The position numbers and the translations under genes are program-made. A stretch of DNA of 64,000 nt from Pseudomonas mangiferae (GTDB taxonomy: Bacteria > Pseudomonadota > Gammaproteobacteria > Pseudomonadales > Pseudomonadaceae), in assembly GCF_007109405.1 (NCBI RefSeq), contig NZ_VJOY01000003.1, forward strand, positions 186,001-250,000. The letters are read 5' to 3'. Below, piece after piece: positions 56,068 through 64,000 of the stretch; position 1 is the first letter of the stretch, and every line of letters starts with the position of its first letter. Under the pieces are notes generated by a model. That model ran no database searches. It worked only from the letters and a program-made list of their open reading frames with translations, and had not been told where the DNA came from.

Positions 56068-57867
56068 CTAACTATCCACTTTGAGCACAGCGAGGAAGGC
56101 TTCCTGCGGGATTTCCACGCTACCGACCTGCTTCATCCGTTTCTTACCGGCCTTCTGCTTCTCCAGCAGTTTGCGCTTGCGGCTGACGTCGCCGCCGTAG
56201 CACTTGGCCAGAACGTTCTTCCTGAGCGCCTTGACCGTGGTCCGCGCCACGATCTGGCCACCGATGGCCGCCTGGATCGCCACGTCGAACATCTGCCGCG
56301 GGATCAGCTCTTTCATTTTCTCGGTGAGGGCGCGGCCTTTGTGGTGAGCCTTGTCGCGGTGGACGATCAGCGCCAGGGCGTCGACCTTCTCGCCGTTGAT
56401 CAGCACATCCAGCTTCACCAGGTTGGCGCTTTCGAAGCGGTCGAAGCCGTAGTCCAGCGAGGCATAACCCCGGCTGACGGACTTCAGCCGGTCGAAGAAG
56501 TCCAGGACCACTTCGTTCATCGGTAGATCGTAGCTGACCTGCACCTGGCTGCTGAGAAATTGCATGTCGCGCTGGACACCGCGTTTCTCGATGCACAGGG
56601 TGATGACGTTGCCCAGGTGCTCCTGGGGCACGAGGATGTTGGCGCGCACGATGGGCTCGCGCATCTCGCCGATGGACGCCAGGTCCGGCAGTTTCGAAGG
56701 GTTGTCGACATAAATGATGTCGCCATTCTTCAACACCACCTCGAAGACCACGGTGGGCGCGGTGGTGATCAGGTCCAGGTCGTATTCGCGCTCCAGGCGC
56801 TCCTGGATGATCTCCATATGCAGCATGCCGAGGAAGCCGATGCGGAAGCCGAAGCCCAGGGCCTCGGAACTTTCCGGCTCGTACTGCAGCGCGGCGTCGT
56901 TGAGGGTCAGCTTCTGCAGCGCCTCGCGGAAATCCTCGAAATCGTCGGAGCTCACCGGGAACAGGCCGGCGTAGACCTGGGGCTTGACCCGCTGGAAGCC
57001 CGGCAGCACGTCCACGTCCGGGGTGGTGGACAGGGTAAGGGTATCGCCCACCGGCGCACCGAGGATTTCCTTGATACCGGCGATGATGAAGCCCACTTCG
57101 CCAGCCTTGAGATCGGCCATCTCGGTGTGCTTGGGCGTGAAGACGCCGACGCTGTCCACTTGGTGGACCTTGCCGGTGGACTTCACCAGGATCTTGTCGC
57201 CCTTTTTCACCCGCCCATGCTTGACCCGCACCAGGGAGACGACGCCGAGGTAGTTGTCGAACCAGGAGTCGATGATCAGCGCCTGTAACGGTGCCTCGAT
57301 CTCGCCTTCGGGCGACGGGATCACCTTCACCAGGTGCTCCAGCACGTCCAACACGCCCATGCCGCTCTTGGCGCTGCAGGGCACGGCGTCGGTGGCGTCG
57401 ATGCCGATGATGTGCTCGATCTCGTCCTTGACCCGCTCCGGCTCGGCCTGGGGCAGGTCCATCTTGTTCAGCACCGGCATGACCTCGAGGCCCTGCTCGA
57501 TGGCGGTATAGCAGTTGGCCACGGACTGGGCCTCGACGCCCTGCCCTGCGTCCACCACCAGTAATGCTCCTTCGCAGGCCGCCAGGGAGCGGCTGACTTC
57601 ATAGGTGAAGTCCACGTGCCCGGGGGTGTCGATGAAGTTCAGCTGGTAGGTACGGCCATCCTGCGCCTTGTAGTGCAGGGTGACGCTGTGGGCCTTGATG
57701 GTGATGCCGCGTTCGCGTTCCAGGTCCATGGAATCCAGAACCTGGGCCTCCATTTCGCGATCGGACAGACCACCGCAGATCTGGATGAAGCGGTCCGCCA
57801 GCGTCGACTTGCCATGGTCGATGTGGGCGATGATGGAGAAATTGCGGATATGACTCAGGTCACTCAC
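56068..57867 (-). CDS. lepA: Elongation factor 4 (LepA)
   Basis: 599 aa translational GTPase. G motifs: AHIDHGKST (G1), [12 protein letters not shown] (G3) and NKMDLP (G4). LepA-specific C-terminal domain: [28 protein letters not shown] near the end (key segment [14 protein letters not shown]). It starts the leftward operon lepA-lepB-DUF4845-rnc-era-recO-pdxJ. Separated from mucD by a strong terminator. Confidence 0.98.
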   Translation of the reverse strand: MSDLSHIRNFSIIAHIDHGKSTLADRFIQICGGLSDREMEAQVLDSMDLERERGITIKAHSVTLHYKAQDGRTYQLNFIDTPGHVDFTYEVSRSLAACEGALLVVDAGQGVEAQSVANCYTAIEQGLEVMPVLNKMDLPQAEPERVKDEIEHIIGIDATDAVPCSAKSGMGVLDVLEHLVKVIPSPEGEIEAPLQALIIDSWFDNYLGVVSLVRVKHGRVKKGDKILVKSTGKVHQVDSVGVFTPKHTEMADLKAGEVGFIIAGIKEILGAPVGDTLTLSTTPDVDVLPGFQRVKPQVYAGLFPVSSDDFEDFREALQKLTLNDAALQYEPESSEALGFGFRIGFLGMLHMEIIQERLEREYDLDLITTAPTVVFEVVLKNGDIIYVDNPSKLPDLASIGEMREPIVRANILVPQEHLGNVITLCIEKRGVQRDMQFLSSQVQVSYDLPMNEVVLDFFDRLKSVSRGYASLDYGFDRFESANLVKLDVLINGEKVDALALIVHRDKAHHKGRALTEKMKELIPRQMFDVAIQAAIGGQIVARTTVKALRKNVLAKCYGGDVSRKRKLLEKQKAGKKRMKQVGSVEIPQEAFLAVLKVDS

Positions 57868-57975
57868 GGATCAACACTCGAAATAGCACGAGCTGGTTGC
57901 TCGTCGAAAAATAGTCGCGGAGTTTACCCGATCGCCCGATGGGCCGTCACGCGCGGCAGTTGGCCGGGTGCCATG

Positions 57976-58003
57976 AAAAAGGGCGACCTGAGTCGCCCTT
58001 TTT
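57976..58003. terminator. Intrinsic terminator of mucD
   Basis: AAAAAGGGCGAC and GTCGCCCTTTTT pair around the 4-nt loop CTGA. On the minus strand this gives a GC stem and T-run 12 bp after the mucD stop, insulating the algU operon from lepA. Confidence 0.93.
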
Positions 58004-58015
58004 CGTTGGCAGCGG

Positions 58016-59440
58016 TTATTCCGCCAGCTTGAAGGTAATGAAGCTGGCCCGGCCCTGACGCAGTACGCGCATGGACACTGAGCGATTCTTCGGCAGATCC
58101 TTGGCGATCTGGGTGAAGGTCTTGGCCGAATCGATGGCCTGGTTATTCAGGTGAGTGATGACGTCGCCGGGACGCAGACCGATCAGCGCGGCCGGGCCAT
58201 CCTGAACGTCCTTGATCATCACGCCCCCCTTGATGTCCAGGGCCTGGCGCTGTTCGCCGGTCAGCTCGGCCACGGAAATCCCGAGGCGATTGCTGCTGCG
58301 CTCGGCACCCTGGGTAGCACCGGGACCGGCCACGTCGTCGTCATCGTCCGGCAGGTTGCCGATGGTGACCTTGAGGTCCTTGTGAGCACCCTCGCGCACC
58401 ACTTCCAGGGTAGCGGTGGCGCCCGGCTTGAGCGCCCCGACCAAGTGCGGCAGGTCCCCAGACATGATGATGGGCTTGCCGTCGAGACTGAGGATCACGT
58501 CGCCCACCTGCAGGCCACCCTTGGCGGCGGGGCCGTCTTCCAGTACCTGGGCAACCAAGGCGCCGGCTGGCTTCTCCAGGCCGAAGGACTCGGCGAGGTC
58601 CTTGTTGACCTCCTGAATCACCACGCCCAGCCAGCCGCGGCTTACTTTACCTTCTGTCTTCAACTGGTCGGACACGCTGAGCGCCACGTCGATCGGGATG
58701 GCGAAGGACAGGCCCATGAAACCGCCCGAACGCGTGAAAATCTGCGAGTTGATCCCTACTACTTCGCCTTTCAGGTTGAACAGCGGCCCCCCGGAGTTAC
58801 CCGGGTTGATCGCGACGTCGGTCTGGATGAACGGGACATAGCTCTCGTTCGGCAGGTTACGGCCCTTGGCAGACACGATACCGGCGGTCACCGAATGGTC
58901 GAAGCCGAAGGGCGAGCCAATGGCCAGCACCCACTCACCCACCTTCAGTGGCTCAGACTTGCCCAGCTTGACGGTGGGCAGGTTCTTGCCTTCCACCTTG
59001 AGCAGCGCCACATCGGTACGGGCATCCGCGCCGATCAGCTTGGCCTTCAGCTCGCTCCGGTCGGACAGGCGGACGATGATCTCGTCGGCACCGGCCACCA
59101 CGTGGTTGTTGGTCATCACGTAGCCGTCGGGGGAGATGATGAAGCCAGAGCCCAACGACTGCGCTTCACGCTGGCGGCCGCCCGGGTTGCGTGGTGCCTG
59201 CGGCATGCCACGCTCGAAGAACTCGCGGAACATCGGCGGCAGGCCATCCAGGTCCGGCATGCCCTGGGCATTGGCGGACATGCGATCCGGCAGCTTCTGT
59301 CGGGTACTGATGTTCACCACTGCGGGCGAGGCTTCCTCGACCAGAGGGGTGAAGTCCGGCAGATCGGCCCGGGCGCTCAAGGTCTGACCCAGCAGGAGCA
59401 CCGTGGCGACTGCCGTCAGGTAGGATTTGAGGTTGAACAT
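58016..59440 (-). CDS. mucD: Periplasmic serine protease MucD (DegP/HtrA family)
   Basis: 474 aa, same as P. aeruginosa MucD. Signal peptide (residues 1-26, ASARA-type cleavage), trypsin-like domain with H113 (NNHVVAG), D143 (RTDVALL) and S216 (GNSGGPL), then two PDZ domains (about 260-350 and 380-470). It degrades misfolded envelope proteins and lowers AlgU activity. The ATG at 59440 gives a proper signal peptide; an upstream in-frame ATG does not. Last gene of the algU operon; the usual mucC between mucB and mucD is absent. Confidence 0.96.
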   Translation of the reverse strand: MFNLKSYLTAVATVLLLGQTLSARADLPDFTPLVEEASPAVVNISTRQKLPDRMSANAQGMPDLDGLPPMFREFFERGMPQAPRNPGGRQREAQSLGSGFIISPDGYVMTNNHVVAGADEIIVRLSDRSELKAKLIGADARTDVALLKVEGKNLPTVKLGKSEPLKVGEWVLAIGSPFGFDHSVTAGIVSAKGRNLPNESYVPFIQTDVAINPGNSGGPLFNLKGEVVGINSQIFTRSGGFMGLSFAIPIDVALSVSDQLKTEGKVSRGWLGVVIQEVNKDLAESFGLEKPAGALVAQVLEDGPAAKGGLQVGDVILSLDGKPIIMSGDLPHLVGALKPGATATLEVVREGAHKDLKVTIGNLPDDDDDVAGPGATQGAERSSNRLGISVAELTGEQRQALDIKGGVMIKDVQDGPAALIGLRPGDVITHLNNQAIDSAKTFTQIAKDLPKNRSVSMRVLRQGRASFITFKLAE

Positions 59441-59508
59441 TGATGGAAAGCTCCCGTTACACAACGAGGAAAGGCTCGAATCGGGCAGGACGCCCTGAGC
59501 CAGCACAC

Positions 59509-59533
59509 GGCGAGTGGCACTGCTCCACTCGCC
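59509..59533. repeat. 9-bp hairpin in the mucB-mucD gap
   Basis: GGCGAGTGG (59509-59517) and CCACTCGCC (59525-59533) pair perfectly with a 7-nt loop in the 140-bp gap where mucC is found in P. aeruginosa. No T-run. It may be an mRNA-processing or partial-attenuation structure. Confidence 0.5.
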
Positions 59534-59580
59534 CATTCCGGACGGCCATCCGCCCGGACGATACCGTGAAACATCATTGC

Positions 59581-60543
59581 CTAAGGCGTCGCCTGACGTT
59601 TATCCCCGGGGCCCGCGCGCATGGACAATGCGATACGCTCGGCAGTCCCCAGCGGGATTTCTCCGACCACGGTAGCCATGACGCCACCTTCATCCGTTGG
59701 AATACGCTTCGACACCGCTACGGTCGGCCCCAATTGGCTATGGGACGTCTCAACCTGAGCCCCATGCAACGGCTCGAAGAAAACGGAAAATCCACTGAGA
59801 CCGTCATCGTATGTCAGACGATCAACCAGATCTTGGGTTACCGAGCTGGGAGACTGAGACGTTGATTTCAGAGTGAAACCGGGGGGAAGCCAGTCCGAAT
59901 GCCAGGCCTGAGTAACATCTTTCGAAGGCGGAGTCGCTGCAACACTCACCGGTTTGCAGGCTGCGGACGGTTGAAGCATCGAAGGCACAACATCGCCTAT
60001 ATCGACTTGGACGAATTGAAGTCGCTCGAGCATCTGCCCTTTGTCGTTCAACAAGATGGATTTCAATGGCAGCCCAGTTTGAGAATCGATCTGAAACTCG
60101 GCGGCATAGCGATAAGGGTCGCGAGGGGTCAACGCCAGAACGACGGTGTCACGATTGGCGATGCGTGACGCTCCTGTTACCTGAACGTCGTACCAATTTC
60201 CCAGCGACTTGAAAGAGGCGTTCTTTGTCTGCGTCTGCTCGATCGCCCCTGCGATGACGGCAGAATCACCGCTTACGCACCGAAGTTGACCGGCAACTCG
60301 GATCGCTTCCTGATAAGAACCGTCGGCTTGGAGCAAGCGCTCACGCACCTCTCCACTCGATTCGACGCGATGCCAGATCTGATGAGTGGAGAAGCTTCCG
60401 TTGCGCTCATAAATGAAAGTACCTTGAAAACTCTGTTGCTGCTCGGCCGAAGCCAGGCGCTGCAACCAGTCCTGCGCTTCGGCAGCATGGGCCGACTGTA
60501 CCAGCCAGCCACCGAAGACAGCCAACAACGGAAGCGCACGCAT
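59581..60543 (-). CDS. mucB: Sigma-factor regulatory protein MucB (RseB family)
   Basis: 320 aa periplasmic protein with signal peptide (MRALPLLAVFGGWLVQSAHA). MucB binds MucA and shields it from AlgW cleavage, holding AlgU silent; it senses mislocalised lipids. LNGTF-like FQGTFIYERNGSFSTHQIWHRV and the C-terminal SVFFEPLHGAQ are family features. It is 15 bp downstream of mucA. Base composition is visibly less GC-rich than most of the window. Confidence 0.95.
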   Translation of the reverse strand: MRALPLLAVFGGWLVQSAHAAEAQDWLQRLASAEQQQSFQGTFIYERNGSFSTHQIWHRVESSGEVRERLLQADGSYQEAIRVAGQLRCVSGDSAVIAGAIEQTQTKNASFKSLGNWYDVQVTGASRIANRDTVVLALTPRDPYRYAAEFQIDSQTGLPLKSILLNDKGQMLERLQFVQVDIGDVVPSMLQPSAACKPVSVAATPPSKDVTQAWHSDWLPPGFTLKSTSQSPSSVTQDLVDRLTYDDGLSGFSVFFEPLHGAQVETSHSQLGPTVAVSKRIPTDEGGVMATVVGEIPLGTAERIALSMRAGPGDKRQATP

Positions 60544-60558
60544 CGAGTTTCCTACGTA

Positions 60559-61149
60559 TCAGCGATTTTCCATGCTGTTGGAGCGGGCATACGGCAGGGC
60601 GGCATTGGCACCTTTGTCACCGGCTTGCTGGGCATGCTGCTGCATGTAGGACGGTACACGCTGGTCTTGCCAGGCCGATTGATCCTGCTCGACATTGGTA
60701 GCCGTCTCTTCGAGGGTGGTTTCCTCGGTGTAACCAGCCAGAACTGCCGGGCCTTTGGCCTGCGGCACAGCAACCGACGACGACGCCGGCTGAGCGGTTT
60801 GCTGGGCCAGTTGGGCACCAGCGACATCGTCCTGGTTGAACATACGAACACCGGCAAGCACAGCCACGGTTACCGAGGCTGCAACGGCCAGGCGACCCAG
60901 GCCACGCCACGGAGTGGACGCTTTGGCGGGTGCGGCTTCGTCGGCCAGTGCAGCGGAAACGGCGGCGGCGATATCCAGGCGCGGCACCAGCAGGTCTTTG
61001 TGCATCGCGGCGCGAGCGAGCTGGTAGCGTGCCCAATCGGCCCGTACGTCCGCGCCTTCACTGGCGCTCAGTACTCTCCGCAGTTCCAGTTCGTCCGCTT
61101 CGTTATCCATCACCGCGGACAGCGATTCCTGCAGGGTTTCACGATTCAT
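60559..61149 (-). CDS. mucA: Anti-sigma factor MucA
   Basis: 196 aa, intact. The cytoplasmic N terminus (ESLSAVMDNEADELELRRVL, ADWARYQLARAAMHKD) binds AlgU; the single TM is about 85-103 (RLAVAASVTVAVLAGVRMF); the periplasmic part binds MucB and is cut by AlgW. No frameshift like the mucA22-type mutations of mucoid P. aeruginosa is seen, so this strain should not be constitutively mucoid through mucA. Confidence 0.96.
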   Translation of the reverse strand: MNRETLQESLSAVMDNEADELELRRVLSASEGADVRADWARYQLARAAMHKDLLVPRLDIAAAVSAALADEAAPAKASTPWRGLGRLAVAASVTVAVLAGVRMFNQDDVAGAQLAQQTAQPASSSVAVPQAKGPAVLAGYTEETTLEETATNVEQDQSAWQDQRVPSYMQQHAQQAGDKGANAALPYARSNSMENR

Positions 61150-61179
61150 GGTGTTTCCTCTCTTGGCTGTCGCCGCTGC

Positions 61180-61761
61180 CTAGGCTTCCTGCAACAGGGG
61201 TTGCAGGGCTTTATCGATGGCTTCACGCGCTCGGAAGATACGGGAGCGCACGGTACCGACTGGACACTGCATGACGCTCGCAATGTCTTCGTAGCTGAGA
61301 CCGTCGAATTCGCGCAATGTTAGAGCGGTGCGCAAATCTTCCGGCAATTGCTGAATGGTTCGATGAACGGTTCCTTCGATCTCATCCCGCAACAACGAGC
61401 GCTCGGGCGACTCGATGTCCTTGAGGGCGTGGTCGCCATCGTAGAACTCGGCATCCTCAGCACTTACATCGCTATCTGGGGGCCTGCGTCCGCGAGCTAC
61501 CAGATGGTTCTTCGCCGTGTTGATGGCGATGCGGTACAGCCAGGTATAAAAGGCGCTGTCGCCGCGGAAATTACCAAGCGCGCGGTAGGCCTTGATGAAG
61601 GCTTCCTGAGCGACATCCTGGGCTTCCTGGGTGTCGTGGACGAAGCGCACGATCAACCCGAGAATCTTGTGCTGGTACTTCAGCACCAACAGGTCGAAGG
61701 CCCGCTTGTCACCTCGTTGTACGCGCTCGACCAGCTGTTGGTCTTGCTCTTGGGTCAGCAT
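61180..61761 (-). CDS. algU: RNA polymerase extracytoplasmic sigma factor AlgU (sigma-22)
   Basis: 193 aa ECF sigma factor, homologue of RpoE. Region 2 shows FDLLVLKYQHKILGLI and DVAQEAFIKAYRAL, region 4 LREFDGLSYEDIASVMQCPVGTVRSRIFRAREA. The ATG at 61761 is set by AAGGAGGA 7 nt upstream; the ATG at 61767 is too close to it. It drives alginate and envelope-stress genes and its own operon from two sigma-22-like promoters upstream. Confidence 0.97.
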   Translation of the reverse strand: MLTQEQDQQLVERVQRGDKRAFDLLVLKYQHKILGLIVRFVHDTQEAQDVAQEAFIKAYRALGNFRGDSAFYTWLYRIAINTAKNHLVARGRRPPDSDVSAEDAEFYDGDHALKDIESPERSLLRDEIEGTVHRTIQQLPEDLRTALTLREFDGLSYEDIASVMQCPVGTVRSRIFRAREAIDKALQPLLQEA

Positions 61762-61820
61762 CGGCATTCCTCCTTATCGTCGAAGGACTGTCGCGCCGGC
61801 CAGCAGATCGAACTGCCAAA

Positions 61821-61847
61821 ATAGACTCGGGCGTTGCACAAAAGTTC
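61821..61847 (-). promoter_or_regulatory. AlgU (sigma-22) promoter, proximal
   Basis: On the algU strand GAACTT (61847-61842), 16 bp, then TCTAT (61825-61821). This agrees with the sigma-22/sigma-E consensus GAACTT, 16-17 bp, TCTGA/TCAAA. It lies 60 bp upstream of algU: positive autoregulation. Confidence 0.85.
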
Positions 61848-62010
61848 TCCCCTCCAAGCAGGCTTTCCTGCAGGACCGGTTTCTATCCTGCACGAAACGG
61901 CGCAGCCAGACTTCCATCTTGCTGCACCCATAATTTTCACTTGATCCGAAGCATGCAGGCCGTCCAGCCCTCTCGAAAACAAGCCGTGTCCCGTTCAAGG
62001 GTGACCTGCT

Positions 62011-62037
62011 ATGGAGCCCCCGGGTCGGGGAAAGTTC
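62011..62037 (-). promoter_or_regulatory. AlgU (sigma-22) promoter, distal
   Basis: On the algU strand GAACTT (62037-62032), 16 bp, TCCAT (62015-62011), about 250 bp before algU. P. aeruginosa algU also has more than one AlgU-dependent promoter. The -10 is less perfect than the proximal one. Confidence 0.7.
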
Positions 62038-62121
62038 CAGAGCGCCATCATTCACCCAGCCGGCTATTGTGCCGTCCCCCCCCTCTATATACTAGCGAGC
62101 GTCCTGTCGCGGATTCCTACC

Positions 62122-63738
62122 ATGAGCCACCACCATCGGCACGATGTTCTGGTAATCGGCAGCGGTGCTGCCGGCCTTACACTGGCCCTCACCCTGCCCG
62201 AACACCTGCGCATCGCCGTGCTGAGCAAAGGCAGCCTTGCCAGCGGTTCCACCTACTGGGCCCAGGGCGGGGTCGCCGCCGTGCTGGACGACACCGACAC
62301 GGTCGACTCCCACGTGCAGGACACCCTGGTGGCCGGCGCCGGGCTCTGCCGCGAGGACGCGGTCCGCTTCACCGTCGAGCACAGCCGGGAAGCCATCCAG
62401 TGGCTGATCGAACAGGGCGTGCCCTTCACCCGGGACGAGGACCCGGGCCGGGAAGACGGCGGCTTCGAGTTCCACCTCACCCGGGAAGGCGGCCATAGCC
62501 ACCGGCGCATCATCCATGCCGCCGACGCCACCGGGGCGGCCATCTTCAATACGCTGCTGGAGAAGGCCCGGCAGCGGCCCAACGTCGAGCTGCTGGAACA
62601 GCGGGTCGCCGTGGACCTGATCACCGAGCGCCGGCTCGGCCAGACCGGCGACCGCTGCCTGGGCGCCTACGTGCTGGACCGCGCCAGCGGCGAGGTGGAT
62701 ACCTACCACGCACGCTTCGTGGTGCTGGCCTGCGGCGGCGCCTCCAAGGTCTACCTCTATACCAGTAACCCGGACAGCACCTGCGGCGACGGCATCGCCA
62801 TGGCCTGGCGCGCGGGGTGCCGGGTGGGCAACCTGGAGTTCAACCAGTTCCACCCCACTTGCCTCTATCACCCTCAGGCCAAGAGTTTCCTCATCACCGA
62901 GGCGGTGCGGGGCGAAGGGGGCCTGCTGAAGTTGCCCAACGGCGAGCGTTTCATGCAGCGCTTCCACAGCCGTGCCGAACTGGCGCCCCGGGACGTGGTA
63001 GCCCGCGCCATCGACCATGAAATGAAGCGCCTGGGCGCGGACTGCGTCTACCTGGACATCAGCCACAAGCCGGCGGACTTCATCAAGGCGCACTTCCCCA
63101 CCGTCTATGATCGCTGCCTGGCCTTTGGCATCGACATCACCCGCGAGCCGATTCCGGTGGTGCCCGCCGCCCACTACACCTGCGGCGGCGTGGTGGTGGA
63201 AGCCCGGGGGCGCACCGACATCCCCGGACTCTATGCCATCGGGGAAACCACCTTCACCGGCCTGCACGGCGCCAACCGGTTGGCCAGCAATTCGCTGCTG
63301 GAATGCTTCGTCTATGCACGCTCGGCCGCCTTCGACATCCTCGAGCAGGCATCCCTGACGCCTCTGCCGGAGCAGTTGCCCAGCTGGGACGCGAGCCAGG
63401 TGACCGATTCGGACGAGGACGTGATCATCGCCCACAACTGGGACGAACTGCGGCGTTTCATGTGGGACTACGTGGGCATCGTGCGGACCAACAAGCGCCT
63501 GCAGCGGGCCCAGCACCGTGTGCGGCTGCTGCTCAGCGAAATCGACGAGTTCTACAGCAACTACAAGGTCAGCCGCGACCTCATCGAGCTGCGCAACCTG
63601 GCGCTGGTGGCGGACCTGATCATCCGCTCGGCCATGCAACGCCACGAGAGCCGTGGCCTGCACTACACCCTGGATTACCCGGACCCGGTCGACCCGCCCC
63701 AGGACACTATTCTGGTTCCGCCCACCTACGGCGACTGA
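62122..63738 (+). CDS. nadB: L-aspartate oxidase
   Basis: 538 aa FAD enzyme making iminoaspartate, first step of NAD synthesis. FAD motif [16 protein letters not shown] (8-23), active-site [20 protein letters not shown] and the C-terminal [22 protein letters not shown]. The start at 62122 matches the family; an in-frame ATG at 62011 would include the promoter region. It is divergent from algU and its last 32 bp overlap the convergent ygfX-like gene. Confidence 0.97.
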   Translation: MSHHHRHDVLVIGSGAAGLTLALTLPEHLRIAVLSKGSLASGSTYWAQGGVAAVLDDTDTVDSHVQDTLVAGAGLCREDAVRFTVEHSREAIQWLIEQGVPFTRDEDPGREDGGFEFHLTREGGHSHRRIIHAADATGAAIFNTLLEKARQRPNVELLEQRVAVDLITERRLGQTGDRCLGAYVLDRASGEVDTYHARFVVLACGGASKVYLYTSNPDSTCGDGIAMAWRAGCRVGNLEFNQFHPTCLYHPQAKSFLITEAVRGEGGLLKLPNGERFMQRFHSRAELAPRDVVARAIDHEMKRLGADCVYLDISHKPADFIKAHFPTVYDRCLAFGIDITREPIPVVPAAHYTCGGVVVEARGRTDIPGLYAIGETTFTGLHGANRLASNSLLECFVYARSAAFDILEQASLTPLPEQLPSWDASQVTDSDEDVIIAHNWDELRRFMWDYVGIVRTNKRLQRAQHRVRLLLSEIDEFYSNYKVSRDLIELRNLALVADLIIRSAMQRHESRGLHYTLDYPDPVDPPQDTILVPPTYGD

Positions 63739-64000
63739 ACCTCAAGCGCACCCGCAGGCGGCGGTGTTCCGTCGCCGGCAGCGCGTCCCCTGGGATGCAC
63801 ACGCCCTGGACCCGGCGCCCGCCCTCCAGCCGGAAACGCAGCACCACGGCGAGCGGCAGCGCCAGACTGTCGGGATGCAGGCGCACCGGCAGCCAGCCGT
63901 CCCGGGCGCGCCAGAGGGACCAGGATTCGCCCTCGTGGCGCAGGCCGGTGAATGCGGAGGATGCGCTCAGCGCCACGTGCCGCGGCACCGTCCACAGCCC
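63707..64000 (-). CDS. YgfX-family toxin-like membrane-associated protein, C-terminal part (cut by window edge)
   Basis: 98 codons are open to the window end; the start lies beyond 64000. The segment [30 protein letters not shown] and [14 protein letters not shown] matches the soluble half of YgfX-like proteins (E. coli CptA/YgfX). In Pseudomonas this gene sits next to nadB and follows a succinate-dehydrogenase-assembly-factor-type gene (outside this window). It overlaps the nadB 3' end by 32 nt. Confidence 0.72.
   Translation of the reverse strand, partial: GLWTVPRHVALSASSAFTGLRHEGESWSLWRARDGWLPVRLHPDSLALPLAVVLRFRLEGGRRVQGVCIPGDALPATEHRRLRVRLRFSRRRWAEPE

Larger units (their letters stand above)
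61762..62121. other. 360-bp regulatory interval between algU and nadB
   Basis: Gene-free. It holds two AlgU-type promoters for algU (61821-61847, 62011-62037) and, near the right end, a TATACT -10-like sequence (62088-62093) probably for nadB. Less GC-rich than average. Confidence 0.75.

Noticed and set aside
60559-61149. A mucA frameshift causing mucoidy
   Set aside because: The frame is open for 196 codons with intact TM and C terminus.

Overview
The window reads as a contiguous piece of a high-GC gammaproteobacterial chromosome, almost certainly a Pseudomonas of the P. aeruginosa / P. resinovorans type. The support is the set of Pseudomonas-typical proteins (MupP, PlpD, CyaB, PruR-PutA-PutP, the Lon-like AsrA, AlgU-MucA-MucB-MucD) and gene orders that, from memory, match PAO1 blocks (gyrA-mtnA-mtaD-ubiG-mupP-yciK; cpx-trkH; cyaB; pruR/asrA/icp; pdxJ to algU/nadB). 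I see 64 genes, two of them cut by the window ends, and no rRNA, tRNA, insertion sequence, phage, plasmid or CRISPR signal. It is mostly a core chromosome.

Layout. 1-6724: gyrA start (partial), mtnA divergent from an MTA deaminase, then ubiG-mupP-yciK and a GAF-GGDEF cyclase, closed by a perfect palindromic terminator. 6824-11634: a leftward run rnm-yciO-scpA-scpB-DUF1289-rluB. 11771-17516: yciB, yciI, a Cpx-type response regulator / Spy-like protein / sensor kinase cluster, a nitroreductase and trkH. 17523-23866: two AraC regulators, an Mpo1-like protein, the membrane adenylate cyclase cyaB, csaA with an EamA transporter, a DUF6515 envelope protein and a SelW-like protein. 23939-32185: a lipid/hydrolase neighbourhood with plpD (type Vd secreted phospholipase), an exported alpha/beta hydrolase translationally coupled to an unlipidated MlaA-like protein, a uracil-DNA glycosylase-family protein, an erythromycin-esterase-like protein and another exported hydrolase. 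32695-40281: metR, a membrane-anchored SDR, the zinc-independent ribosomal protein pair rpmE2-rpmJ behind a Zur box, an aldo/keto reductase, an OpgC-like protein, an amino-acid permease, a methyltransferase and a VF530 protein. 40380-46295: proline catabolism (pruR, putA, putP). 46462-51322: asrA (Lon family), icp, cmoA-cmoB. 51701-57867: the leftward lepA-lepB-DUF4845-rnc-era-recO-pdxJ operon. 58016-61761: the algU-mucA-mucB-mucD envelope-stress operon, here without mucC. 62122-64000: nadB and the end of a ygfX-like gene.

The most informative signals are regulatory. The spy-like gene and the distant DUF6515 gene share an almost superimposable promoter (TTTAC-N6-YTTAC, 6 bp, CTGAC, then a -10), which predicts a common Cpx-type envelope regulon. 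A Zur-like palindrome precedes rpmE2-rpmJ, a sigma-32-type promoter precedes asrA, two sigma-22 (AlgU) type promoters precede algU, a 15-bp T-N11-A palindrome precedes metR, and an AACAACAA (Hfq/Crc-type) motif sits in the putP leader. The exported hydrolase/MlaA-like pair next to plpD is the best candidate for an under-described functional unit. All calls rest on reading the sequence and recalled family knowledge; no database search was run.
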